DNA of 64,000 bases. Origin: an uncultured Pelagibacteraceae bacterium (GTDB lineage Bacteria; Pseudomonadota; Alphaproteobacteria; Pelagibacterales; Pelagibacteraceae). This document shows, piece by piece, positions 56,316 through 64,000 of the stretch (the first letter of the stretch is position 1; each line of letters begins with the position of its first letter). The translations under genes and the position numbers were made by a program. The DNA lies in assembly GCA_902524545.1 (NCBI GenBank), contig CABZDW010000003.1, forward strand, positions 1-64,000. The letters run 5' to 3'. The notes beneath the pieces were generated by a model. That model had not been told where the DNA came from. It searched no databases and worked only from the letters and a program-made list of their open reading frames with translations.

Positions 56316-57318
56316 TTTTTTAATTATATTTACTTTTAATGCAAACTCACAAGAAAATAATGTTAAGTATTTTTCTAACGATGAGGGTGTACTATCTATT
56401 ATGTACCATAGATTTAATGAATTTAAATATCCATCAACAAATATATCAATCAATATTTTCAAGGAACATATTGATCTTATTTTGGGTGCTAATTTCACCT
56501 TTTATCATCCAAAAGATTTTGAAGATGAGTTTAATGTTCCAAAAAAGAAAAAAAAGATTCTTCTTACTGTTGATGATGCATTTCAATCCTTTTATGATCA
56601 TGCCTGGCCTTACTTAAAAAAAAATAAAATTCCATTTGTATTATTTGTCTCCACTGAACCTGTTGGAAATAATGGATACATGAACTGGGATCAAATTAAA
56701 GAAATTGATCATAGCGAATTTGGAGTTATTGGACATCACTCACACTCTCATGATTATTTAATTGATAAATCAGAGGAAATTTTTCTAAATGACATCAAAA
56801 CATCAAATTTAATCTTTAAAGAAAAATTAGGATACGTGCCAACTTTATTCTCTTACCCATTTGGAGAATATTCGGGATTTATGAGAAATTATATATCTCA
56901 AAATTTCAAAATTGCATTTGGACAACATTCTGGGATTATTGATGTAAATAAAAATAAATTTGAGCTTCCAAGATTTCCGATTAATGAAAAATATGGGGAA
57001 ATTAAAAGATTTAAATCAATAATAAACTATTATCCTCTTGAATATAAAAACTTAGAGCCTGAAGAAAAAAAACTATCAAAAGAAAATAATCCACCAAAGT
57101 TTAAAGTAAGATTTTTTGATAATCAAAAAAATATTGAAAATATTAATTGCTATTCTAATGAGGGAGATAAATGGATGAAGTCAAATATTAAACTTGTTGA
57201 AAAAGAACTTACTATAGAATTCAGAGAACCATTTTTACCAAGAAGGGGGCGAATAAATTGTTCCTTAAATGATAATGGTAAATGGAGATGGTTTGGAACA
57301 CAATTTATTATTAGATAA
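56263..57318 (+). CDS. Polysaccharide deacetylase family protein
   Basis: Secreted NodB-homology protein (351 aa). A signal peptide (residues 1-29, ending NANSQE) precedes ILLTVDDAFQSFYDHAWPYL, where TVDDAF corresponds to motif 1 (TFDD), and GHHSHSHDYL, the metal-binding HXXXH of motif 2. PYPFGEYS-like motif 3 appears as FSYPFGEYS. The C-terminal 110 residues are a separate beta-rich part. Substrate unknown; relatives deacetylate chitin, peptidoglycan or other N-acetylated glycans. Its start overlaps tsaB head to head. Confidence 0.87.
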   Translation: MIIKKILSFTASIINLFIFLIIFTFNANSQENNVKYFSNDEGVLSIMYHRFNEFKYPSTNISINIFKEHIDLILGANFTFYHPKDFEDEFNVPKKKKKILLTVDDAFQSFYDHAWPYLKKNKIPFVLFVSTEPVGNNGYMNWDQIKEIDHSEFGVIGHHSHSHDYLIDKSEEIFLNDIKTSNLIFKEKLGYVPTLFSYPFGEYSGFMRNYISQNFKIAFGQHSGIIDVNKNKFELPRFPINEKYGEIKRFKSIINYYPLEYKNLEPEEKKLSKENNPPKFKVRFFDNQKNIENINCYSNEGDKWMKSNIKLVEKELTIEFREPFLPRRGRINCSLNDNGKWRWFGTQFIIR

Positions 57319-57324
57319 TAACTT

Positions 57325-58407
57325 TTAAATTAAACTTTCTAACTCAATACTTGATGGTAACAGTTTTGCATCATCAAAATCTTTTAAATTATTTTGTTGA
57401 ATAATTTTTTGTAAAACTTTCACATACTCATTTCCTGTTTCAGCATATTTATCTAAATACTCTGATAAGATCATGCTGTCTAATGGTTCACCCAAATCTC
57501 TTAATTTTGCTCTGGCTGATCTAAAATCTTCATAACTTGAATGTGTATTTATATTTCTTTGGTAAGCTCTTACAGATGCTTGCAGAACATTAAACTTCAT
57601 AACTTTATGACCTTCATTTTTCTCGGAGTCTTTTGGTTTTAATCCCTCTCCTGACCACGTCCATTGTCCGAACAAAGCATTTCCTTGTTGTGCAAATCTT
57701 GACGTTCCCCAGCCTGTTTCTTTAGCAGCTTGAGCAAGTGCTAATGAGACTGGAACTATATCCATTCTTCTTTTTAAAATTGATAAATCTCTTGAGGGTA
57801 TGCCGTATTGTTTGTATTTTTTTTCTAACCATAGTTTCTCAGATTTTGAGTTATTGCTCTTATTAATTATGCCAAATAATCTTTTTCTATCTAGTTTGAT
57901 GTTTTTGTTTTCCTCTAGTATTAATGGCAAAACTATTTGTATAAAAAATTCTTTTCTCTTTTTTACACTTTCTATCATTTTTATTTCTGCGGGAAGTAAA
58001 GTTAAAGCTATAGGCTTAACTAGTTTTTTTTTTCTTACATCATCGAGCTTGTAATTTGTGTCTTCAAAAAGTTGTTTAATCGTTGCAGCATCTAATCTTA
58101 CTGTATCCGTTTCTTGATCATTTAAACTATAAATGTCGATTAACAAATCATCTTCATTTAATATTTGGGAATTTGATGAATTGAGGGATTTTTTATTAAG
58201 AGTGTATGCAAGTATTGCTTTTGAATTATTTTGAATTCCAGCCGAGCTTTCAATCTTATTGCTGGTAAAATTAATAACAATTGGTAAAGAATAAAAAAAC
58301 AAAATAACAAGCACGCTACTCAAGATAACTCTTGGAAATGAACTTAAGCCATTTTCATCAAAATATTTAAATGGTTTTATTCTGTTTTTTCTTAAGATTT
58401 TTCTCAT
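57325..58407 (-). CDS. Bax-like glucosaminidase family protein
   Basis: A 360-aa membrane-anchored protein. A hydrophobic segment near residues 27-50 serves as anchor. The C-terminal region has VSLALAQAAKETGWGTSRFAQQGNALFGQW, the GH73-type glucosaminidase motif with the catalytic Glu. This is the arrangement of Bax proteins that cleave peptidoglycan. It is 3 bp from the NfuA-like gene on the same strand. Confidence 0.85.
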   Translation of the reverse strand: MRKILRKNRIKPFKYFDENGLSSFPRVILSSVLVILFFYSLPIVINFTSNKIESSAGIQNNSKAILAYTLNKKSLNSSNSQILNEDDLLIDIYSLNDQETDTVRLDAATIKQLFEDTNYKLDDVRKKKLVKPIALTLLPAEIKMIESVKKRKEFFIQIVLPLILEENKNIKLDRKRLFGIINKSNNSKSEKLWLEKKYKQYGIPSRDLSILKRRMDIVPVSLALAQAAKETGWGTSRFAQQGNALFGQWTWSGEGLKPKDSEKNEGHKVMKFNVLQASVRAYQRNINTHSSYEDFRSARAKLRDLGEPLDSMILSEYLDKYAETGNEYVKVLQKIIQQNNLKDFDDAKLLPSSIELESLI

Positions 58408-58410
58408 ATA

Positions 58411-58950
58411 TTAAACAGCCTCTACTTTTTTTACCTCTGGTAAGTAGTGACATAAAAGATTTTGAACACCTTGTTTTAATGTCATTGTAGAACTAGGACA
58501 GCCAGAACAGCTCCCTTGTAGTTGAACTTTAACAACTCCATCTTTAAATTCTTTAAATTTAATATCTCCCCCATCTCTTGCTATTGCTGGACGAATTTTC
58601 TCTTCAAGTAATTGCACTATTCGTTTCTCAATTTCATCAAGGCTTTCATTTTGCTCATTTAGATCTTTATTAATTACAAATTCTTTTCCTGATGCATAAA
58701 ATTCATTAATATGAGAAATCACAATATGCTTAATATCATCCCAGGAATTTTCATCATATTTATTTACTGAAATGAAATCTTTACTTAAAAAAATTCCCTC
58801 AACACCATTTACTGAAAGAATATTTTTAATTAATTCATTATTTATATTATCGTTCTTAGTTACTTCAAATGATCCTGCACTAGAGACAACCTTGCCTGGT
58901 ATAAATTTTAAAGAGTTAGGATTTGGTGTTATTTCAGTTTGAATGAACAT
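58411..58950 (-). CDS. NifU-like Fe-S scaffold/carrier protein
   Basis: A 179-aa NFU-type protein (Nfu1/NfuA). The N-terminal Nfu_N domain begins FIQTEITPNPNSLKFIPG, and the C-terminal NifU domain has the cluster-binding cysteines in GSCSGCPSSTMTLK near residue 145. It carries and delivers 4Fe-4S clusters, plausibly to enzymes here such as MiaB or GltD (inference). Confidence 0.92.
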   Translation of the reverse strand: MFIQTEITPNPNSLKFIPGKVVSSAGSFEVTKNDNINNELIKNILSVNGVEGIFLSKDFISVNKYDENSWDDIKHIVISHINEFYASGKEFVINKDLNEQNESLDEIEKRIVQLLEEKIRPAIARDGGDIKFKEFKDGVVKVQLQGSCSGCPSSTMTLKQGVQNLLCHYLPEVKKVEAV

Positions 58951-59003
58951 AAATTATATATAAGCAATATTTAAAAAAATGGTACTGCTTTATGAAAATA
59001 TAT

Positions 59004-60005
59004 TCAAAAACCTACAATTTCATGAATTTTTTTAATTTTTTTTGAGGCAATTTCATTAGCTTTCTCATATCCTTCTTTAAGTATTTTTTCCAAAAAAACT
59101 TTGTCATCTAACAGCTTTTTAATTTCTGATGAAATTGGATTTATTTCATTAACAACTATATCCGATAATTTTTCCTTAAATTCTGAAAAATTTTTTCCAG
59201 CAAATTCATCAATCGATTCTTGAAGTGTATTATTCATCAAACTTGAATAAATACCAATTAAATTTTTAGCCTCAGGTCTTTTTTCTAATTCCTCAATTGC
59301 GGAGGGCAAAGGTAGAGTGTCCGTTTTTGCTTTTTTAATTTTATTTATTATTTGATCTTTATCATCAGTTAAATTTACTCTACTCAGGTCGGATACCTCT
59401 GATTTACTCATCTTTTTGAGACCATCCTTAAGACTCATAATTCTAGAAAATTCTTTTTTAATCAAAGGTTCAGGGGCTATAAAAAAATTTTCAATTTTAT
59501 AATCATTGTTAAATTTTTGTGCTATATTGCGACATAACTCTAAATGTTGTTTTTGGTCATCTCCAACCGGTACATGAGTTGAGTCATATAATAGAATGTC
59601 AGCTGCCATCAAAACAGGATATGAATAAAGACCAATGCTTGCTTTTTCTTTATCTTTCCCAGCCTTTTCCTTAAATTGGGTCATCCTATTTAACCATCCC
59701 ATTCTAGCAACACAGCTCAAAATCCACGCCGTCTCTGAGTGAGCACTCACCTGGGACTGCTTAAAAATTATACTTTTTTTAGGATCGATCCCACTGGCAA
59801 TAAATGTAGCTACTGTCTCATGTGTATTTGATTTTAAATCTTTTGGATTTTGGCTTACAGTTATTGCATGAAGGTCAACTACACAAAAAATACACTTATT
59901 TTGGGCGTCATTATTTAGATCAACAAAATTTTTTATTGCCCCTAAATAATTTCCTAGATGAAGATTCCCGGTAGGTTGAACTCCAGAAAAAATTTTTTTT
60001 TTCAT
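59004..60005 (-). CDS. trpS: Tryptophanyl-tRNA synthetase
   Basis: Class I synthetase (333 aa). The HIGH-type motif is seen in PTGNLHLGNYLGAI and KMSKS is exact in DGLKKMSKSEVSD. DQKQHLELCRNIA is the conserved tryptophan-site segment. Its ATG lies 3 bp from the end of the restored murJ frame. Confidence 0.96.
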   Translation of the reverse strand: MKKKIFSGVQPTGNLHLGNYLGAIKNFVDLNNDAQNKCIFCVVDLHAITVSQNPKDLKSNTHETVATFIASGIDPKKSIIFKQSQVSAHSETAWILSCVARMGWLNRMTQFKEKAGKDKEKASIGLYSYPVLMAADILLYDSTHVPVGDDQKQHLELCRNIAQKFNNDYKIENFFIAPEPLIKKEFSRIMSLKDGLKKMSKSEVSDLSRVNLTDDKDQIINKIKKAKTDTLPLPSAIEELEKRPEAKNLIGIYSSLMNNTLQESIDEFAGKNFSEFKEKLSDIVVNEINPISSEIKKLLDDKVFLEKILKEGYEKANEIASKKIKKIHEIVGF

Positions 60006-60008
60006 ATT

Positions 60009-61537
60009 CTAATACTTTAATTTAATATCTTGATAATTAAAAGCTTTGATAAAATATGACAGTCCAAAATAAAAAATTATTGTGAATAAAACACATAATA
60101 ATAAATAAGCAGACTTGAAAAAATAGGCATAACTTAATTGATTTTCAAATAATAAAATCAGGTATTGAAAGAAAACACCCATCATGATTGATGCAAAAAT
60201 TATCTTAACAAATTGTTTAAAAAAGTTTTTTCAAACTCAAACAAATTATCATTTTTTAAATAGATAAATAATGTTAAGGAATTAAACCAGGAGGATATTG
60301 TTGTTGCTATTGGAATAATTATAAAACCGATATCTTTAAAAAAGTAAATACTTATCAAAATATTTAGTAAAACAGATACTAAAGAAATATAAAATGGAGT
60401 TTTGGTGTCATGATTTGCAAAAAAAAATGTAGAAAAAACCTTTATTAATGCAAATGCTGGGAGTCCTAAACTAAAATAGTAAAGAGCATTTGAGGAATTT
60501 AAAACTGAGTTTTCTACAAAAGAACCATATCCAAATAAAGCTGAAATAATTTGCTCAGATCCTATAACTAATGCTACTGATGCAGGTATACTTAAAAACA
60601 TACTTAGCTCTAAAGCTTTATTTTGAATTAGTGATATTTTCTTCTTTTTTTTTTGATGAACATGCTTTGAAAGCTGAGGCAGGACAACAACACCAATAGC
60701 TATTCCAGCTATTGCCAAATTAATTTGGTATATTCTATCAGCATAATATAAGTATGATACAGCACTCGCTTGGAACGAAGCTATAATTGTCCCGACTAAA
60801 ATATTTATTTGTGTAACGCCAGAGGAAAAAATACTTGGCAATAATTTCTTAAAAAAAAACTTTACTTTATTAGTTATTTTAAATTTAAAACTGAAATTTA
60901 AAACATAATATTTTTTTACAAATTTATATAAAAAAATTAATTGTAATAACCCTGAGATAGATATTCCGTATGAGAGATAGTAAATTAATTCATCTCCTAA
61001 ATATCTTCCAAAAAATAAAATGGAAATTAAAACTATATTTAAAATAATAGGCGCTGCTGATGCGGCCGCAAATTTATTATGCGAGTTTAAAATGGCACCA
61101 AAAAAAGAAGATAAACTTACAAACATTAAAAAGGGGAAAGTAATTCTGGTTAAAGTAGTTGCCAATTCAAATTTTTTAGTGTCTTCGACAAAGCCGGGGG
61201 CTATTAATCCTACAAAAATTGGCATAAAAATTTCAGTTATTAGAACTAAAAAGAATAAAATTAAGAATAATAAATTAAAAACATTATTGGCAAATATATT
61301 TGAACTAGATTTATTTTTAACTAATTCAGAAGTGTAGGTAGGAACAAAGGCTGAATTGAAGGTTCCCTCAGCGAAAAGTCTCCTAAAAGTATTCGGTATC
61401 CTAAACGCAACAAAAAAAACGTCAGCCAAAAAACTTGTTCCAAGAAAAATTGCTATTAAAACATCTCTCAAATATCCAAGTAATCTGCTGATAATAGTAT
61501 AGAAACCAAAAGTCCCTGTTGACTTAACTAAATTCAT
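60009..61537 (-). CDS. murJ: Lipid II flippase MurJ, split by a -1 frame change
   Basis: MATE-like lipid II flippase (MVIN family) with fourteen-helix design. The start frame encodes 445 aa (61537-60200), beginning LVKSTGTFGFYTIISRLLGYLRD and including FRRLFAEGTFNSAFVPTY. It stops with NNLLR just after the 12th helix. Directly behind, in the -1 frame (down to TAG at 60009-60011), the sequence continues with FKQFVKIIFASIMMGVFFQY and two membrane helices, as expected for the MurJ C terminus. The junction is at an in-frame T TTT TTA. Joined, it would be 509 aa, the normal length, and would end 3 bp from trpS. Confidence 0.85.
60218..60224 (-). promoter_or_regulatory. Slippery heptamer in murJ
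   Basis: On the minus strand this reads T TTT TTA in the zero frame (ACT TTT TTA AAC), fitting the X XXY YYZ rule for -1 ribosomal frameshifting. A -1 slip gives TTT TTT AAA CAA and continues into the murJ C-terminal frame; without it translation stops six codons after the TTT. No strong downstream pseudoknot or stem-loop was seen. A one-base error or mutation in the T run would look the same. Confidence 0.45.
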
Positions 61538-61587
61538 AAATCATATTAGTCTTAAATTTACCTCATTTGTACACCTAATTAAGCTAA

Positions 61588-63873
61588 ATGAAAAAAACAA
61601 AAATTGATCACTATACAGATAAAGAAGCTTTAGATTACCACCGTCATAATAAACCAGGCAAGATTGAAATCTCATCCTCAAAAAATATGACCACAAAAAG
61701 AGATCTCGCTTTAGCTTACTCGCCAGGAGTAGCAGCACCAGTTAAAGCCATTAGTGAAAATCCAGAAACTGCATTTGACTACACAAGTAAAGGAAACCTT
61801 GTTGCGGTAATAAGTAATGGTACTGCAATTTTAGGCATGGGTAATTTAGGTGCTTTAGCATCAAAACCTGTTATGGAAGGAAAAGCAGTATTATTTAAAA
61901 GGTTTGCTGATATTGACTCTATTGATCTAGAAATTGATTCTGAGGATCACAATGAGATAATTAATAGTATTAAAAATTTTGCTCCAAGTTTTGGAGGTAT
62001 TAATTTGGAGGACATTGCTGCTCCAGACTGTTTTATTATTGAGGAAAAACTAAAAGAAATTTTAGATATCCCGGTCTTTCATGATGACCAACATGGTACG
62101 GCAATCATAACCACGGCAGCATTAATCAACGCGCTTGATATTACCAAAAAAAAAATTGAGCAGGTAAAAATAGTTGTAAACGGTGCAGGTGCATCAGCGA
62201 TGGCTTGTGCTAATTTATTTAAAAAAAGTGGTGTTCCACAAAAAAATATTACAATGGTTGACAGAACAGGAGTGATCTATAGTGGACGGGAAAATTTAAA
62301 CCAGTGGAAATTAGCTCACGCTATTGATACTAAACATCGAACTTTATCAGATGTGATCAAAAATGCTGACGTGTTTTTAGGTTTATCAGCAAAAGGGGCT
62401 TTGACGAAAGATATGGTTAAAAAAATGGGTAAAAATCCAATTATATTTGCGTGCGCAAATCCTGATCCAGAAATTAAACCTGAAGAAGTTGCAGAGGTAA
62501 GAAGTGATGCAATTATGGCCACTGGAAGATCAGACTATCCAAATCAAGTAAATAATCTAATTGGTTTTCCATACATATTTAGAGGCGCATTAGATGTAAG
62601 ATCTAAAACTATAAACGAGGACATGAAAATTGCTGCCGCTCATGCAATTGCAAATTTAGCTAAAGAGGAAGTTCCTGATGAAGTTGTTGCTGCGATGGGA
62701 GGCGAGAGACCGCATTACGGCAAAGATTATATAATTCCTTCAACATTTGATCCGAGACTTATAAGCGTAATTCCTGCTGCAGTAGCTAAAGCGGCTATAG
62801 ACTCTGGTGTCGCTAGAATAAATATAAAGGATTTTGATAATTACAAAGATCAGTTAAGACAAAGATTGGATCCAACAGTTACAATTATGCAGGGAATAAA
62901 TAATTACATAAAGAAAAAACCCAAAAAAGTAATTTTTGCAGATGGTGAAGATGAAAATATGCTTAAAGCAGCTATAGCGTTTAAAAACTCTAATTTGGGA
63001 ATACCGATCTTAGTTGGAAAAGAGGATTTAATTAAAAATCAACTAAAAAAAATAGGTTACAGTGAGAATTTCGACATAGAAATCGTCAATTCAAAAGATG
63101 CTAAAAAAAGAGAAAAGTATGTAAAATATCTTTTTGGAAAACTTCAAAGAAATAAAGGCATGCTGGAGTGGGATTGTGATCGTTTAGTAAGAAATGATAG
63201 GGTTGTTTGGGCATCCTGTATGGTAGCATGTAAGGATGCTGATGCGATGGTAACTGGAAATACTAGAAGATATTCTTCATCGCTGGAGAAGATAACTCAA
63301 GTTGTAGATCCTAGAGTAGGAGAAATAATGTTTGGCCTAAACTTAATAGTTAATAGAGGAAAAACAATTTTTATATGTGATACATCTGTCATTGAATATC
63401 CTGATGCAAATCAGCTAGCAGAAATGGCGAAATCAGCTGCTAGAGTAGTTAGATTGTTTGGATTTGATCCTAAAGTCGCTTTCTTATCTCATTCTACTTT
63501 TGGAGAACCAGCCACTGACAGAACTAAAAGATTAAGTGATGCGGTTGAAATTCTCAAAAAAGATAAAGTTGATTTTAAATTTGACGGGGAAATGCAGCCA
63601 GATGTTGCTCTAGAAGAGTTATATAAAGAACTATACCCTTTTTCAGAAATTGTTGGAAATTCCAATGTCTTGATAATGCCTAGCCAGCATAGTGCAGCTA
63701 TTTCATACAAAATGATAAAATCAATGAGTAGAGCAAAGGTTATTGGACCATTGTTAATTGGCTTGGGTCTTCCAATAGAGATTGCTCCTCTAAGAACTTC
63801 TACCTCGGAAATTATTAATTTAGCATCAATTGCAGCGTATTCTTCAGATGTAATTGATTATAAAAAAAATTAA
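61588..63873 (+). CDS. maeB: Malic enzyme fused to phosphotransacetylase domain
   Basis: MaeB-type NADP malic enzyme (761 aa) that converts malate to pyruvate and CO2. The malic domain begins [15 protein letters not shown] and contains [23 protein letters not shown]-binding follows with [16 protein letters not shown]. Residues from about 440 form a phosphate acetyltransferase-like domain ([16 protein letters not shown]), which in related enzymes is regulatory and inactive. The last codon shares TTAA with the convergent BON gene. It would feed pyruvate to the dehydrogenase at 7.8-12.1 kb. Confidence 0.95.
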   Translation: MKKTKIDHYTDKEALDYHRHNKPGKIEISSSKNMTTKRDLALAYSPGVAAPVKAISENPETAFDYTSKGNLVAVISNGTAILGMGNLGALASKPVMEGKAVLFKRFADIDSIDLEIDSEDHNEIINSIKNFAPSFGGINLEDIAAPDCFIIEEKLKEILDIPVFHDDQHGTAIITTAALINALDITKKKIEQVKIVVNGAGASAMACANLFKKSGVPQKNITMVDRTGVIYSGRENLNQWKLAHAIDTKHRTLSDVIKNADVFLGLSAKGALTKDMVKKMGKNPIIFACANPDPEIKPEEVAEVRSDAIMATGRSDYPNQVNNLIGFPYIFRGALDVRSKTINEDMKIAAAHAIANLAKEEVPDEVVAAMGGERPHYGKDYIIPSTFDPRLISVIPAAVAKAAIDSGVARINIKDFDNYKDQLRQRLDPTVTIMQGINNYIKKKPKKVIFADGEDENMLKAAIAFKNSNLGIPILVGKEDLIKNQLKKIGYSENFDIEIVNSKDAKKREKYVKYLFGKLQRNKGMLEWDCDRLVRNDRVVWASCMVACKDADAMVTGNTRRYSSSLEKITQVVDPRVGEIMFGLNLIVNRGKTIFICDTSVIEYPDANQLAEMAKSAARVVRLFGFDPKVAFLSHSTFGEPATDRTKRLSDAVEILKKDKVDFKFDGEMQPDVALEELYKELYPFSEIVGNSNVLIMPSQHSAAISYKMIKSMSRAKVIGPLLIGLGLPIEIAPLRTSTSEIINLASIAAYSSDVIDYKKN

Positions 63874-64000
63874 TTTTTTTGAATTCTTAAATCATCAACA
63901 ATCAAAATACTTGCGATGACATTCTCAACATCTAATATTTCTTTAGCCTCTTTTATTACTGACATTTTTTCATCTGATGTTAAAGCTATACCGTATACAT
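63870..64000 (-). CDS. BON-domain protein, C-terminal fragment (cut by window end)
   Basis: The last 43 codons of a minus-strand gene run off the right edge. The visible end reads VYGIALTSDEKMSVIKEAKE then [18 protein letters not shown]. This pattern (GIA, a helix, then VENV and a hydrophobic strand) fits the second half of a BON domain, found in periplasmic lipoproteins such as OsmY/YraP relatives. The start and any signal peptide lie outside. The stop shares TTAA with maeB. Confidence 0.65.
   Translation of the reverse strand, partial: VYGIALTSDEKMSVIKEAKEILDVENVIASILIVDDLRIQKN

Noticed and set aside
56316..56498. Longer tsaB start
   Set aside because: The added 61 residues are antisense to the deacetylase gene and do not match TsaB, which typically begins with the LIIDA strand.
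1..64000. Mobile elements, prophage, CRISPR arrays or defence islands
   Set aside because: No transposase, integrase, phage gene, spaced direct repeats or cas-like protein was seen on either strand.

Overview
The window is AT-rich, extremely compact bacterial chromosome that looks like a streamlined marine alphaproteobacterium of the SAR11 (Pelagibacterales) type. The evidence is the strong A/T bias in coding and spacer DNA, spacers that are mostly absent or a few bases long, many 1-4 base gene overlaps, lysine/asparagine/isoleucine-rich proteins, and alphaproteobacterial gene orders (argH-lptM-lysA, irr next to fabA-fabB-fabI, fur-miaB-phoH-ybeY-lnt-metK-nusA-infB, and a helicase/ferredoxin/CarD cluster). 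The assignment is inference from style and gene order; no marker search was run.

Layout. 1-6.0 kb: gltD-gltB glutamate synthase operon (minus). 6.1-7.8 kb: uppP facing an EamA permease. 7.8-12.1 kb: a two-gene pyruvate dehydrogenase operon whose E1 carries its own lipoyl domain. 12.2-14.2 kb: thiolase, tRNA-Arg(ACG), a thioesterase and two small ORFs. 14.3-18.4 kb: Suv3-like helicase, TerB-like protein, ferredoxin, and a CarD regulator with a long lysine-rich tail, ending in a bidirectional terminator. On its far side is a 25-residue Lys/Arg peptide gene with its own promoter, a perfect palindrome and an RBS. 18.7-27.7 kb: acyl-CoA synthetase, tRNA-Leu(CAA), a DedA-like protein, dsbB, coq7, HNH nuclease, esterase, HIG1-domain protein, thioredoxin-like protein, argH-lptM-lysA and plsC. 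27.7-31.6 kb: dnaN, dnaA, rpsT, mutM. 31.6-36.8 kb: ubiE-ubiB-coaBC-dut-thiF/moeB-like-SH3 operon. 36.8-40.7 kb: a zinc-ribbon protein, a katG / 2-oxoglutarate oxygenase / DUF2061 operon, and an Irr-like Fur-family regulator. 40.8-43.3 kb: fabA-fabB-fabI. 43.3-56.3 kb: a long minus-strand run of translation and RNA genes (pnp, rpsO, rbfA, infB, nusA, metK, lnt, ybeY, phoH, miaB, fur, tsaB). 56.3-64 kb: polysaccharide deacetylase, Bax-like glucosaminidase, NfuA-like protein, trpS, a murJ split over two frames, malic enzyme-phosphotransacetylase fusion, and the end of a BON-domain protein.

The window is mostly housekeeping. No mobile element, CRISPR array, prophage or defence island was seen. 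The most interesting points are: (1) murJ, whose last two membrane helices lie in the -1 frame exactly behind an in-frame T TTT TTA slippery heptamer; (2) a probable peroxide/heme-iron regulon in which an Irr-like regulator has a TTATAATTATTATAA box upstream and katG has a related 17-bp palindrome in its promoter; (3) the regulated Lys/Arg micropeptide beside a CarD with a histone-like tail; (4) the lipoyl domain fused to homodimeric-type E1; (5) a half-length TsaB whose start overlaps a divergent gene; and (6) recurring TTAA-sharing convergent stops, which also lend support to one small ORF.
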